Source: Acidobacteriaceae bacterium (GTDB lineage: Bacteria; Acidobacteriota; Terriglobia; Terriglobales; Acidobacteriaceae). From it: a stretch of 61,710 nucleotides of DNA. The notes beneath the pieces are model-generated. The model saw nothing but the letters and a program-made list of their open reading frames with translations. It did not search any database and was not told where the DNA came from. The position numbers and the translations under genes are program-made. Positions 36,476 to 45,375 of the stretch are shown one piece after another (positions within the stretch are counted from its first letter, which is position 1; the number at the start of each line of letters is the position of its first letter). Location: positions 53,149 to 114,858 of the forward strand of contig PMSQ01000090.1 of NCBI GenBank assembly GCA_003168355.1, written 5' to 3'.

Positions 36476-38206
36476 ATGACGAAATTGAAGTCAGTCTTCG
36501 CGGCACTAATGGTGACCGCGATCGTTAGCGTCGTGCCTCAGGCACATGCACAAACTTCCAAAGTGATACTGTCTGGTTCTTCAGCGATGTGGCAGTCCAT
36601 GGCCCTGGCCGCTTACAAGAGCGGGGCTTGCGTCTCCGGCGGAACAGCTCCCTGTTTCCATTACACGGGAAGTAACTTCAACCTTGCCGACGGCCGTCCG
36701 ACGGTTAAGGGAGGCTCGACGGCGGTCGATACCGGCAACGTGTGGATCGTGTGGGATAGCGCCGCTCCCGTCAATGTTTGGGCCTTTATCAAGGTGGACT
36801 CCGGGGTTGGAGACCGGTGCTACTTCGCTCAACCTCATTGCAATATAAATATCAGCGCGTTCCCAGCCGCGGGCAATCTGATCAGTTCCACACTGTGGGG
36901 TGACAGTTCCTCGGATACAACGCCACCATCAACGGTGAGCGCCCTATTTACGAGCGGAACGTTATTGGTAAACGGGGCAGCCACCGACATACGTCCGGAA
37001 GATGCCCTGTTCGCGACGTGCCGTTCAAACTCGGTGCTTGGAGGCGGGACCGACGGCCTCGCCGGCCTAGGATACGGCGCTAACGCTTCCGGCGTCTGCC
37101 CCGTTTTTGGGGCTGCGCTTGCCGACCTGCAAGGAAGCGACATTTTGAGCGCTTACCCAGCGAGCACCTCCACTGCCCACGTCCTGGCTTTCAACATCAG
37201 CGGAAAAGATCCTTTCACCGGCACTGCGATCCCTACGTTCCAGACAGCATCCGTTGGTGCCGCTCCAGTCATCTTCATCACTCAGCGCTCCAGCGCTCTG
37301 AGGACTGTGACCAACGCCACCGATGCAGAACTCCAGGCGGCATTCGGCGGCTCAAACTGCAACGCCGACGCTTTCGGCGCTCCCAGCGCGACCATTCAGG
37401 TATACCAGCGCGAGCCTCTTTCCGGCACGATGAATACCACGGAATACAGCGTGTTCCGTTACTGGGCAAAAACCGGCGTGAGCCAGGAAACTGGTGTCGC
37501 TGCTGCAAACCCACTCGCCAAAGCTTGCACGTCCGGCGGAAAACGGTTTCGCGCCATCGGTACCAGCGAAGAGGTAAAGTCTGTCCTTAACTCAGTCACG
37601 AACAATGGCACGGACGGGATTGGTTACACGTTCTTCAGCTATGGAAACGTTTCCACCATCGCGGACAGCGCGAGTTACGGCTATCTGACCCTGGATGGAA
37701 TCGATGGGATCTTCCACAAGTACGGAACCACAATTGATCCCGGACAGCCGTCCATCGCCGGAGCTTTGCCGTCCACGGCGACGTTGCCTGCAGCTTGTGC
37801 CGCCAGTTTTCCTTGTGCGGAGTCCGAAATCTGGAGCGGCAACTTGTCGTTCCCGAACCTTCGCAATGGCTCTTATCGGGCGTGGTCGACTCTGCGCCTG
37901 GTGAGCAATGGGACCGCGTTTACCAATGCCACACTGCTGGCGACTGGATCGCAGACCTATGTTGTCAGCACAGTTCCGGACTACGTGCCTGCGCTAAAAG
38001 TAGGAACAACAGATCCGGGTCTTGCATTGCTGCGTTCGCACTATACGCAAGAAGGTGTAGCTCCGGTGAACGTCGCGACCACGGGAGACAAAGGCGGCGA
38101 CGCGGGCGGCTGCATACTGACCACGACCGGTAACAAGGCGACCTCCGACACAACGACCAAGCTGGCCCAGTCTGAAACGCTCAGTTCTTGTGTTGTTGTC
38201 CCGTAA
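36476..38206 (+). CDS. PstS-like periplasmic substrate-binding protein
   Basis: This 576-aa exported protein has a signal peptide ending PQAHAQ. The mature start SKVILSGSSAMWQSMALAAY resembles the ligand-binding opening of PstS-type phosphate-binding proteins (I.GSSA). Other parts fit a two-lobed binding protein: TVTNATDAELQAAFGGSNCN, PSATIQVYQREPLSGTMNTT with a Ser/Thr-rich loop, and EYSVFRYWAKTG. It is longer than standard PstS (about 320-350), with extra insertions and a Thr-rich C-terminus. GAAAGGA precedes the ATG. No PstCAB transporter genes adjoin, so it may bind phosphate or a phosphorylated compound for another purpose. The PHO-box-like array upstream supports phosphate control. The family assignment is tentative. 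Confidence 0.6.
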   Translation: MTKLKSVFAALMVTAIVSVVPQAHAQTSKVILSGSSAMWQSMALAAYKSGACVSGGTAPCFHYTGSNFNLADGRPTVKGGSTAVDTGNVWIVWDSAAPVNVWAFIKVDSGVGDRCYFAQPHCNINISAFPAAGNLISSTLWGDSSSDTTPPSTVSALFTSGTLLVNGAATDIRPEDALFATCRSNSVLGGGTDGLAGLGYGANASGVCPVFGAALADLQGSDILSAYPASTSTAHVLAFNISGKDPFTGTAIPTFQTASVGAAPVIFITQRSSALRTVTNATDAELQAAFGGSNCNADAFGAPSATIQVYQREPLSGTMNTTEYSVFRYWAKTGVSQETGVAAANPLAKACTSGGKRFRAIGTSEEVKSVLNSVTNNGTDGIGYTFFSYGNVSTIADSASYGYLTLDGIDGIFHKYGTTIDPGQPSIAGALPSTATLPAACAASFPCAESEIWSGNLSFPNLRNGSYRAWSTLRLVSNGTAFTNATLLATGSQTYVVSTVPDYVPALKVGTTDPGLALLRSHYTQEGVAPVNVATTGDKGGDAGGCILTTTGNKATSDTTTKLAQSETLSSCVVVP

Positions 38207-38238
38207 GAAACATTGACCGGTTCGTTTCAATATGGAAG

Positions 38239-38267
38239 GCGAGCGCCTCAAAACGGCTCGCTTTCTT
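38239..38267 (+). terminator. Rho-independent terminator after the PstS-like gene
   Basis: GCGAGC (38239-38244) pairs with GCTCGC (38256-38261) around an 11-base loop, followed by TTTCTT. It lies 33 bases after the stop at 38206, as expected for an intrinsic terminator. Confidence 0.6.
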
Positions 38268-38293
38268 AAACCTAACAATTTAGGGGGCGAGGG

Positions 38294-38321
38294 GGCGAAC
38301 TCCGGGAAAGCAGAGTTCGCC
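38294..38321 (+). terminator. Perfect 9-bp hairpin upstream of the hydrolase operon
   Basis: GGCGAACTC at 38294-38302 pairs perfectly with GAGTTCGCC at 38313-38321 around a 10-base loop, followed by TCTTC. It may be a second terminator for the PstS-like gene or a leader structure for the operon starting at 38418. The downstream T-run is weak. Confidence 0.4.
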
Positions 38322-38417
38322 TCTTCAATCGATTCGACGGCAATAGGTTGAAGTCGTCTTTTGCGCCCGCCCGGCGCTTCAATAAAAATACATCGAAAAC
38401 TTTTGTTATTCGTGTTC

Positions 38418-39449
38418 ATGAAAACGACTACTCTTGCAATCGCGCTATTATTGTTGTCGCAACTATTCCTGCCGCAGATCGCTGCCGCTCAATTCCAGCC
38501 AGCGTCCCCGCCAATCGCCGATCCAGCCGACAGGCGCTTCGACGGCGTGAAGGAGGACTGGACTTCGCCCGCGCTGAAAAGCAGTAACCTGCAACCGGCT
38601 CCGCCGCTGAGCGCTTACATCAATGCTTACGATGGCTACACCGTGGAGCTGCTCCAGGTGCAATGGCGGTTCGGCGATCCGCTCGACCTATACGTCATGA
38701 AGCCCAAGGGTGTCGCGAAGCCTCCGGTAATCCTTTACCTGTACGGTTACCCCGCGGGCACGGACCGGTTCAAGGACGAAACCTTCCAAAAAGCAGTAAC
38801 CAAAGATGGTTTTGCGGCCGTAGGATTCGTCTCTGCTCTCACCGGACATCGCTATCACGACCGGCCGATGCGGAAATGGTTCATCAGCGAACTGCAAGAA
38901 TGTCTGGCGACTTCGGCTCACGATGTGCAAATGGTTCTGGATTATCTTGCTACTCGAAACGATCTCGATATGAGCCGGGTGGGAATGTTTACGCAAGGAT
39001 CCGGAGCCAGCATCGGGATTTTCGTTTCCGGGGTCGATCCCCGAATTAAAGTTCTGGATGCGCTGGACCCCTGGGGTGATTGGCCAACCTGGATGGCAAC
39101 CTCTCCCTTCGTACCCGAGGATGAACGAACCGAGTATGTGAAACCCGAATTCTTAAGGAAGATGGCGGCCCTCGAGCCGGTTGAGTGGCTGCCGGAGATC
39201 CAAGCGAAAAAGTTTCGTCTCCAAGATGCGGTCTTTGAACCCAACACGCCCAAAGCCGCTAAAGAAAAATTGCGGGCAGCGGTCCCCGGCAATGCAACCG
39301 TCGTGATCTACAAAACCCCGGAAGAGTTCAACGCAGTTGTGCGGGGCAATAAGGAATTGGATTGGATACAGCACGAGCTTCGCTCATTGCCGGATAAAGA
39401 AACAGCCAGACAAGCACCCGGTTCAGAATTCAACCTCGGAGGCAGATGA
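38418..39449 (+). CDS. Exported alpha/beta-hydrolase-fold protein
   Basis: This 343-aa protein has a signal peptide (TLAIALLLLSQLFLPQIAAAQ) starting at ATG 38418; an upstream in-frame start at 38361 would bury the signal. The core looks like an alpha/beta hydrolase: PPVILYLYGYPAGTDRFKDE (oxyanion strand), an AAVGFVSALTGHRYHDR loop, and SRVGMFTQGSGASIGIFVSG, the nucleophile-elbow position, with Ser in Q-G-S-G-A instead of G-x-S-x-G. VLDALDPWGDW may supply the acid; the catalytic His is unclear. It could be an esterase or a degenerate hydrolase. It is the first gene of a three-gene operon with ATGA overlaps. Substrate is unknown. Confidence 0.7.
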   Translation: MKTTTLAIALLLLSQLFLPQIAAAQFQPASPPIADPADRRFDGVKEDWTSPALKSSNLQPAPPLSAYINAYDGYTVELLQVQWRFGDPLDLYVMKPKGVAKPPVILYLYGYPAGTDRFKDETFQKAVTKDGFAAVGFVSALTGHRYHDRPMRKWFISELQECLATSAHDVQMVLDYLATRNDLDMSRVGMFTQGSGASIGIFVSGVDPRIKVLDALDPWGDWPTWMATSPFVPEDERTEYVKPEFLRKMAALEPVEWLPEIQAKKFRLQDAVFEPNTPKAAKEKLRAAVPGNATVVIYKTPEEFNAVVRGNKELDWIQHELRSLPDKETARQAPGSEFNLGGR

Positions 39450-39922
39450 TGAAAAACCTACTGGCAGCGATATGCGCATTGGCACTGCTGTCCCTGGTCT
39501 CCCCTCTCCAGCCGGTTCAGGCGCAGACGGCGGGAGTAGTGACACGGTCTGCCGGACCGTACGGCTATGACATCACCAACGAAGTGACCCTCAATGGCAG
39601 GGTGTCGAGCGTGCTCACCTCACCCTCTCCGGGCATGGTTATGGGTTCCCACCTCTTGCTCGCAACTCTCTCCGGTTCGGTGGATATAAGTTTGGGAATG
39701 TTCGGCCTCCGAGGCAAGGGTGCGCTCTCCGTAACCGTGGGCCAGCAAGTTGAGGTCACCGGCGTCATGAAGACAATTAAGGACAAGCAAGTCTTTCTGG
39801 CGCGCGCCGTGAGAGTCGGGAACCAAATTTATGCGATCCGGAACGGGCACGGTATCCCCGTGTCGCCGCAGGCACGCGAGCGTGCAGGCCAGAAGATTGC
39901 GCAGAGTGGGGAGACGCTATGA
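39446..39922 (+). CDS. Exported OB-fold-like protein
   Basis: This 158-aa protein has a signal peptide ending PVQAQ. The mature part reads as a small beta barrel: EVTLNGRVSSVLTSP, then LLATLSGSVDISLGMFG, then VTVGQQVEVTGVMKTIKDKQ and VFLARAVRVGNQIYAIRN. That matches bacterial OB-fold exported proteins (nucleic acid, ion or ligand binding) in style, without a specific family. GGAGG precedes the ATGATG at 39446, which overlaps the hydrolase stop by four bases; its own stop overlaps the next gene likewise. It is probably a periplasmic partner of the hydrolase or the lipoprotein. Confidence 0.65.
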   Translation: MMKNLLAAICALALLSLVSPLQPVQAQTAGVVTRSAGPYGYDITNEVTLNGRVSSVLTSPSPGMVMGSHLLLATLSGSVDISLGMFGLRGKGALSVTVGQQVEVTGVMKTIKDKQVFLARAVRVGNQIYAIRNGHGIPVSPQARERAGQKIAQSGETL

Positions 39923-42507
39923 GCTGCAAGGCTTACTGGAGCGTGCTCGCTTTAATTTGCCTGATGGGCCTTACGAGCTGCACTACTGGGAGGCCCAGTA
40001 ACAGTAATAGCGACGTTACTCCGGTCGTATCGATTACTGCGACAAGCGGGACACCGCAAAGCCACGCAATTGACGGGGCGTTTGGACAGGCGTTGGTGGC
40101 GTCGGTGACGACAAACGGAGGGCCGGCGAGCGGCGTGGTGGTAGCGTTCACGGCTCCGGCGACGGGGTCCAGCGGTACGTTCGCTGGCAGCGACTCCAAT
40201 ACGACGAAGGCAACGACCAACGCGAGCGGCATAGCCACGTCAGCAACCTTCACCGCGAATGCAACGGCCGGCGCTTATACGATAACAGCGGCGGTTTCAG
40301 GAGTGCCCACGCCGGCCAATTTTAGTCTCACAAACACAACGGGAGCGCCGGCAGCGATCACGGCTTCGGGCGGAACCCCGCAAAACGCGGCAATCAACGC
40401 GGCATTTCCAACGCCGCTGATGGTGACGGTCGTGGACGGTGGCCAGAACCTGGTGAGCAGCGCAATCGTGGTATTTACGGCTCCAACGTCGGGAGCCAGC
40501 GGCACGTTCGCCAATACCACCACCAATACGACAATGGCGACAACCAACGCGAGTGGGGTTGCCATTTCGGCGGCGTTCACGGCGAATAGCACGTCCGGCG
40601 CCGACACGGTGACGGCGACTGTGGCAGGAGTGTTGACCCCGGCCAATTTCACTTTGACAAACCTGGCTGGGCCTCCGGCAACGATCTCGGCTACGAGCGG
40701 AACACCTCAAAGCGCGGGGATCGACAAGACATTTTTTTCGCCGCTGGGTGCGACGGTGGTCGACAGCTTGTCGAACCCGGTGAGCGGCGCGGTGGTAACG
40801 TTCACGGCTCCGGCATCGGGAGCGAGCGGCACGTTCGCAAATGGAATGGCTACGGAAATGGATACGACCACCGCGAGCGGCGTGGCCACCTCGACGATGT
40901 TCACAGCAAATGGGCAGGCTGGCGGACCTTACACGGTGACGGCTACGGTTGCGGGATTGGCAACGCCGGCCAATTTTAGCCTGATCAACAGGATGCCTTC
41001 GACCACCTATGTGTTCTACCTGAGCGGGCAAGAAGCTTTCGGGCCGAATTTCTACGCTCTAGCCGGATCGGTGGAAATCGATGCGAGTGGCGATGTCCTT
41101 GGTGGCAAACAAGACTACAACGACGGGGAAGGATTGACGTCGCCCCAGCCCCACGGCGACAACATCAGCGGAGGAAAGCTGGTGGTGGACGCCACTACCG
41201 GCCAGGGAACGCTCGGCCTGAAAACCAACAACCCGAGTCTCGGCCTGGGAGGTGGCGAAATACTCGGCGTCCAGTTTGTGAACAGCAATCACGCGCTGAT
41301 CGTTCAGTTTGATGGGACGGCGACTTCCAGCGGAAGCATGGACTTGCAGACACTGCCAAGCGCACTAAGCGGAGGGTATGCCTTCACCCTTTCCGGAGTG
41401 GACAATACCTATGAACCAGTGGCATTCGGCGGCGTATTCTCGATCGACGGCGGCACCACCTTGCAGAATGGCTTTGTCGATACCAATGATGCTGGAACCG
41501 TGACCACGGGCACGGCTTTGAGCGGAACGCTCTCGACGTTCAACGCGTTTGGCCGCGGCACCATCACCAGCACTCTCAACTACGCCGGTATACCCATCGC
41601 ACTCAACTATTACGTCGTTGGTCCGGAAGCGATAAGGATCATCGACGTGGATACTACCGATTCGGGGGTCGGTTCGGCGTTTGGCCAGGGCGTAAATGCT
41701 ACCGGATCCAACAATGAGTCGCTCGGGAGTTCCGTCTTTGGTATCGAAGGCAGCCCCTACCTGGTTAACTACGCCGCAGCGGGCATGTTTTCCACGTCGC
41801 CCTCTCTCGCCAGCTTCTCGGGGGTAGCGGATGACAACGAGGTGGTCAATGGCATCCAGTTAGCGGCCTTTCCGATCTCAGGCACCTACTCCATTGCCCC
41901 CAATGGATACGGTAACTTGACGATTTCGTCCGGAGATTTAGGAGACGTCAGTGCCTTGGGCCTATATATGACTGATCCAACTCTGAACCTGAACGATCCC
42001 AATAACACGACCAGCGGATTGGGAGGAGCCCTGGTTGCCGACTTGGATGATCTTCTTGCCGGCGGCATCGGAGTCCTGGTTCCACAAACAGACACTTCCA
42101 CTGCCAGCTTTGCAGGCAACTATGCTTTTGGGGCGCAGGATATCAACGATTTCTGCTGCGAGTTCGACTTTGTCGGGCAGGGATCGGTTACGGGTGGGGT
42201 TTTGAGCGGAACTGGACTCGTCAGCGATCCGTTCCTAACCCTAGGCGCCAACCCGACGAATCCCGGCGCTATGTTCTCTGGAACTCCCCTTCCTGACCCG
42301 AGCAATGTTGGGCGCTATACCATGTTCTCGAGTCCGCTTGAAATTACAATCAGCGGAACAGCAACAGATTTCAACGTGGTCATTTATCAAGCTAGTGGCG
42401 GACAGCTGTTCTGGCTCGACGAAGATTCCTTCAGCGTGTTTCTTGGATCTCTGCAGCAGCAGGGGTCGCTCAGCGGACTGCCCGCGGCGAGAAAAGCGCA
42501 GAAGTGA
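39919..42507 (+). CDS. Surface lipoprotein with three tandem Ig-like repeats and C-terminal beta domains
   Basis: This 862-aa protein has a lipoprotein signal peptide ending LTSC (Cys21). Three nearly consecutive Ig/Big-like repeats of about 107-109 residues follow (about 36-359). Each opens ITA(T/S)(S/G)GTPQ, contains VVxFTAP.(S/T)G.SGTFA, and ends TPANF(S/T)L.N. Beyond about residue 362 the protein changes to beta domains shared with the lipoprotein at 27581 (GGYAFTLSGVDNTYEPVAFG matches GGYAFAVNGSDLSIGPMAMG). The architecture suggests an extended stalk carrying the shared domain away from the cell. It is the last gene of the operon starting at 38418, with an ATGA overlap at its start. Confidence 0.8.
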   Translation: MSCKAYWSVLALICLMGLTSCTTGRPSNSNSDVTPVVSITATSGTPQSHAIDGAFGQALVASVTTNGGPASGVVVAFTAPATGSSGTFAGSDSNTTKATTNASGIATSATFTANATAGAYTITAAVSGVPTPANFSLTNTTGAPAAITASGGTPQNAAINAAFPTPLMVTVVDGGQNLVSSAIVVFTAPTSGASGTFANTTTNTTMATTNASGVAISAAFTANSTSGADTVTATVAGVLTPANFTLTNLAGPPATISATSGTPQSAGIDKTFFSPLGATVVDSLSNPVSGAVVTFTAPASGASGTFANGMATEMDTTTASGVATSTMFTANGQAGGPYTVTATVAGLATPANFSLINRMPSTTYVFYLSGQEAFGPNFYALAGSVEIDASGDVLGGKQDYNDGEGLTSPQPHGDNISGGKLVVDATTGQGTLGLKTNNPSLGLGGGEILGVQFVNSNHALIVQFDGTATSSGSMDLQTLPSALSGGYAFTLSGVDNTYEPVAFGGVFSIDGGTTLQNGFVDTNDAGTVTTGTALSGTLSTFNAFGRGTITSTLNYAGIPIALNYYVVGPEAIRIIDVDTTDSGVGSAFGQGVNATGSNNESLGSSVFGIEGSPYLVNYAAAGMFSTSPSLASFSGVADDNEVVNGIQLAAFPISGTYSIAPNGYGNLTISSGDLGDVSALGLYMTDPTLNLNDPNNTTSGLGGALVADLDDLLAGGIGVLVPQTDTSTASFAGNYAFGAQDINDFCCEFDFVGQGSVTGGVLSGTGLVSDPFLTLGANPTNPGAMFSGTPLPDPSNVGRYTMFSSPLEITISGTATDFNVVIYQASGGQLFWLDEDSFSVFLGSLQQQGSLSGLPAARKAQK
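40024..40998 (+). repeat. Three tandem coding repeats of about 325 bp
   Basis: Within the lipoprotein gene, units begin at about 40024, 40345 and 40672 and encode successive Ig-like domains. Short DNA stretches such as the codons for ACGGCTCCG...GGC and GCGACAACCAACGCGAG recur with small changes. The repeats are visible at both protein and DNA level, so they arose by duplication and could still recombine. Confidence 0.75.
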
Positions 42508-42527
42508 TTGAGCCAAAAGAAGAAAAA

Positions 42528-42604
42528 TGGTGCGCCCGGAGAGATTCGAACTCCCGACCTATTGCTCCGGAGGCAATCGCTCTATCCATCTGAGCTACGG
42601 GCGC
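42528..42604 (-). tRNA. tRNA-Arg (anticodon CCG)
   Basis: Minus-strand reading gives a complete cloverleaf. The acceptor stem GCGCCCG/CGGGCGC is perfect. The D arm is GCTC..GAGC. The anticodon stem ATTGC/GCAAT closes loop CTCCGGA (anticodon CCG, reading CGG). The variable loop is AGGTC, and the T arm GGGAG/CTCTC has loop TTCGAAT. CCA is encoded at 42528-42530. The mature body is 74 nt plus CCA. The site is convergent with the lipoprotein gene ending 20 bases away. Confidence 0.97.
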
Positions 42605-42677
42605 TCACCAATAGCTTCAGTTTACATGGGTGGTTGACAAGCATCAACGGCAAGCATCAACAGCGGCGACGCGATCA

Positions 42678-42707
42678 TTAGACGGGGCCGCCTTCGGCAC
42701 CGTCTAA
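42678..42707. terminator. Hairpin between tRNA-Arg and RRM gene
   Basis: TTAGACGG (42678-42685) and CCGTCTAA (42700-42707) enclose an inner stem GCCG-CCTT-CGGC, giving a strong hairpin with one mismatch. It lies 95 bases beyond the stop of the minus-strand RRM gene and could terminate that transcript. There is no long T-run on either strand. Confidence 0.4.
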
Positions 42708-42802
42708 TTGCATCACGCGTCGATTTCTTTTGCCACATCGGACCGGTCGCGCGACGCAACGCCCTCAGTTGCGTAACCCTTCACTCGCGTCCGCCCAAAC
42801 TC

Positions 42803-43153
42803 TTAGTAGCGGCCTCGTCCCCCGCCACCACCGCCCCGGACGCCGCGGTCTCCGCCGCGATCCCCGCCTCGACCTCCGCGGTCGCGTCCGCCACCTCCGG
42901 CGTGCTCGGTTTTGGGCCGAGCCTCGTTTACGTTCAGGGTGCGTCCGCCCACCTGCGAGCCGTTCAACGCGGTGATGGCTTTCTCTCCATCCTCGTTACT
43001 GGCCATTTCCACAAAGCCGAACCCGCGCGAACGTCCGGTATCGCGGTCGGTCATAATGCTGATCCGGTCCACTTGTCCGAACGGCTCAAACATCTGCCGT
43101 AGTTCGTCTTCCGATGTGTTAAAGCTTAGATTCCCCACAAAAATATTCTTCAC
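42803..43153 (-). CDS. Glycine-rich RRM RNA-binding protein
   Basis: This 116-aa protein has one RNA recognition motif (residues 1-80): RNP2 is IFVGNL, RNP1 is RGFGFVEM, with the LRQMFEPFGQVDRISIM and KAITALNGSQVGGRTL helices. An RGG-type tail (GGGGRDRGGRGGDRGGDRG) follows. Similar bacterial proteins resemble cold-inducible plant and cyanobacterial Rbps and bind single-stranded RNA. The start is a GTG at 43153 with AGAGG upstream. It probably acts as an RNA chaperone in the cytosol. Monocistronic. Confidence 0.92.
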   Translation of the reverse strand: MKNIFVGNLSFNTSEDELRQMFEPFGQVDRISIMTDRDTGRSRGFGFVEMASNEDGEKAITALNGSQVGGRTLNVNEARPKTEHAGGGGRDRGGRGGDRGGDRGVRGGGGGGRGRY

Positions 43154-43356
43154 GCGTCGGCCTCTGCATTGAGCTGTCGAAGTGCGAGCTCAATGCGGCG
43201 GACTGGCAGGTCGGGGACACCTTCCTGAAAATCGAGACCGGAGCTGGCGAACAGTCGAATGCGGCCAGAAGTATAACAGGTTTGTCAAATCGCACTTGTC
43301 AAAATCCAGAACAGCAGTCAGCGCCGCTGTATCATCCCAGATCCAGGGTCGGGACG

Positions 43357-45186
43357 TTACACCTCTTCTACCGCCTCCATCGCCCGTTTCTTACGTTTGT
43401 TCGACTGCAGAACCTTTTTTCGCAGCCGCAGCGACTTGGGAGTGATTTCCACGAATTCATCATCCGCAATGAACTCGATCGCCTGCTCCAGATTCAAGTT
43501 CCGGAAGGGCACGAGGCGAATCGCCTCATCCGCCGTCGACGCCCGCATGTTGGTGAGTTTCTTTTCCCGTACCGCGTTGACGTCCAGGTCGTCGTCCTTC
43601 GCGTTTTCGCCGATGATCATTCCTTCGTAGAGTTCAACGCCCGACCCAACGAAAAGCTCTCCACGCTCCTGCAGGCCCCACAGCGCGTACGCGGTCGAAG
43701 TGCCGGCGCGGTCGGCGATCAAGGCTCCGGTGAGCCGGTGCGGGATTTCCCCCTGCCATTCGGTGTATCCGTCGAACAACGAGTTCATCACGATCGTCCC
43801 CCGCGTGTCGGTGAGCAACTGGCTGCGCAGGCCGATCAATCCGCGGCTGGGCACGCGGAACTCAATGCGCACCCGCCCGTAGCCGTGATTGTGCATGTTG
43901 GTCACTTCGGCCTTGCGCGATCCCAACTGCTCCATGATTACGCCCACGAATCCTTCCGGCACATCGATCGTGAGATGTTCCACCGGCTCCATCAGCTTGC
44001 CAGTTTCCTTGTCGCGTTTGGTGACGATCTCCGGTTTGCCCACCATGAGCTCATAGCCCTCGCGCCTCATCATTTCAATGGTGATGGAAAGCTGCAGTTC
44101 GCCGCGCCCCAGCACCTTGAACGAATCGGTCGTGCCCATCTCCTCCACCCGCAGAGAAACATTGGTGAGCAGTTCCTTCTCCAGACGCTCCCGCAAATTT
44201 CGCGACGTGACGTAGGTTCCCTCGCGTCCCGCGAATGGCGAAGTGTTCACTGTGAACATCATCGCGATGGTCGGTTCATCGATTACGATGGGCGGTAGGG
44301 GCGCCGGATTCAAAGCGTCCGTGATGGTTTCGCCGATGGTGATTCCTTCCACGCCCGCTACTGCCACAATGTCGCCCAACACGGTTTCCGTAATGTCAGT
44401 CCGTTTAAGTCCCGCGAAGGAAAACAGTTTTGTGATCTTGGTTTTGTGCATCGACCCGTCGAGCTTGGCGATGACCACGTCTTCGCCGGTGTACATCGTC
44501 CCGTTAAAAACGCGCGCGATAGCCAGACGCCCGAGATAGTCGCTGTAATCGAGGTTTGCGACCAGAATCTGCAGAGGCCCGGCCGGATCCCCCTGAGGCA
44601 GCGGAATCGTCTTCAGGATCGCGTCAAACAGCGGCCGCAGATCTTCACCACCGCCCTTCATGTCCATCGACGCCGTCCCCTCTTTCGCATTTGTGTACAG
44701 AACCGGAAAGTCGAGCTGGTCTTCCTTCGCGTCGAGGTCGATAAACAGATCGTAGATTTCGTTCAGCACTTCCTGCGCCCGCGCATCAGGCCGGTCGATC
44801 TTGTTGATCACCACGATCGGCGGCAGCTTTGCTTCCAGCGCCTTGCTCAGCACGTAGCGCGTCTGCGGCAGCGGGCCTTCGCTGGCGTCCACCAGCAGCA
44901 TCACTCCGTCCACCATCTTCAGCGCGCGCTCCACCTCCCCTCCAAAGTCGCTATGGCCGGGGGTGTCCACAATGTTGATCTTCACGTCGTGATAGAAGAT
45001 GGCCGTGTTCTTGGCCAGGATGGTGATGCCGCGCTCCCGCTCCAGTTCGTTCGAATCCATCACCCGGTCGACATGGTGCTCGTTGGAGCGAAAAGTGCCG
45101 CTCTGCTGCAGCATGGCGTCGACCAGGGTAGTCTTGCCGTGATCCACGTGCGCGATGATAGCGATGTTGCGAATGCTCAAACTCAA
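43357..45186 (-). CDS. typA: Translational GTPase TypA/BipA
   Basis: This 609-aa ribosome-binding GTPase is involved in ribosome assembly and stress adaptation. G1 is [15 protein letters not shown]; the switch I region has [12 protein letters not shown]3 is [17 protein letters not shown]4 is NKIDRPDA. The EF-G-like domains III and V follow, including [16 protein letters not shown] and [20 protein letters not shown], then the TypA-specific C-terminus with [18 protein letters not shown] and [15 protein letters not shown]. Length and order are those of canonical TypA. It is transcribed alone between the RRM gene and the polyamine operon. Confidence 0.97.
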   Translation of the reverse strand: MSLSIRNIAIIAHVDHGKTTLVDAMLQQSGTFRSNEHHVDRVMDSNELERERGITILAKNTAIFYHDVKINIVDTPGHSDFGGEVERALKMVDGVMLLVDASEGPLPQTRYVLSKALEAKLPPIVVINKIDRPDARAQEVLNEIYDLFIDLDAKEDQLDFPVLYTNAKEGTASMDMKGGGEDLRPLFDAILKTIPLPQGDPAGPLQILVANLDYSDYLGRLAIARVFNGTMYTGEDVVIAKLDGSMHKTKITKLFSFAGLKRTDITETVLGDIVAVAGVEGITIGETITDALNPAPLPPIVIDEPTIAMMFTVNTSPFAGREGTYVTSRNLRERLEKELLTNVSLRVEEMGTTDSFKVLGRGELQLSITIEMMRREGYELMVGKPEIVTKRDKETGKLMEPVEHLTIDVPEGFVGVIMEQLGSRKAEVTNMHNHGYGRVRIEFRVPSRGLIGLRSQLLTDTRGTIVMNSLFDGYTEWQGEIPHRLTGALIADRAGTSTAYALWGLQERGELFVGSGVELYEGMIIGENAKDDDLDVNAVREKKLTNMRASTADEAIRLVPFRNLNLEQAIEFIADDEFVEITPKSLRLRKKVLQSNKRKKRAMEAVEEV

Positions 45187-45375
45187 AGTATGGTGGTCCT
45201 TTGTTGATGGTGCGGATTGAGGGCCGCAACAGCCGTTTCTTGGCTGTTAAGCTCCTCCTATCACTTTACTATGGGTGGCCGCTTCTCAGGAGATTACATC
45301 GCACTTACGTCACACGTGTCTGGGAAAGAAGACTCGACGAGTTCCTGGATGGCAGGGGGCGCGCACATAAACACG

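Noticed and set aside
29624-42507. Possible phage or transposon cargo because of repeated domains
   Set aside because: No integrase, transposase, tail or capsid motifs, no flanking direct repeats, and gene wording fits host surface proteins.
42528-42604. Integrated element next to the tRNA-Arg gene
   Set aside because: No integrase gene and no second copy of the tRNA 3' end was seen in the adjoining sequence.
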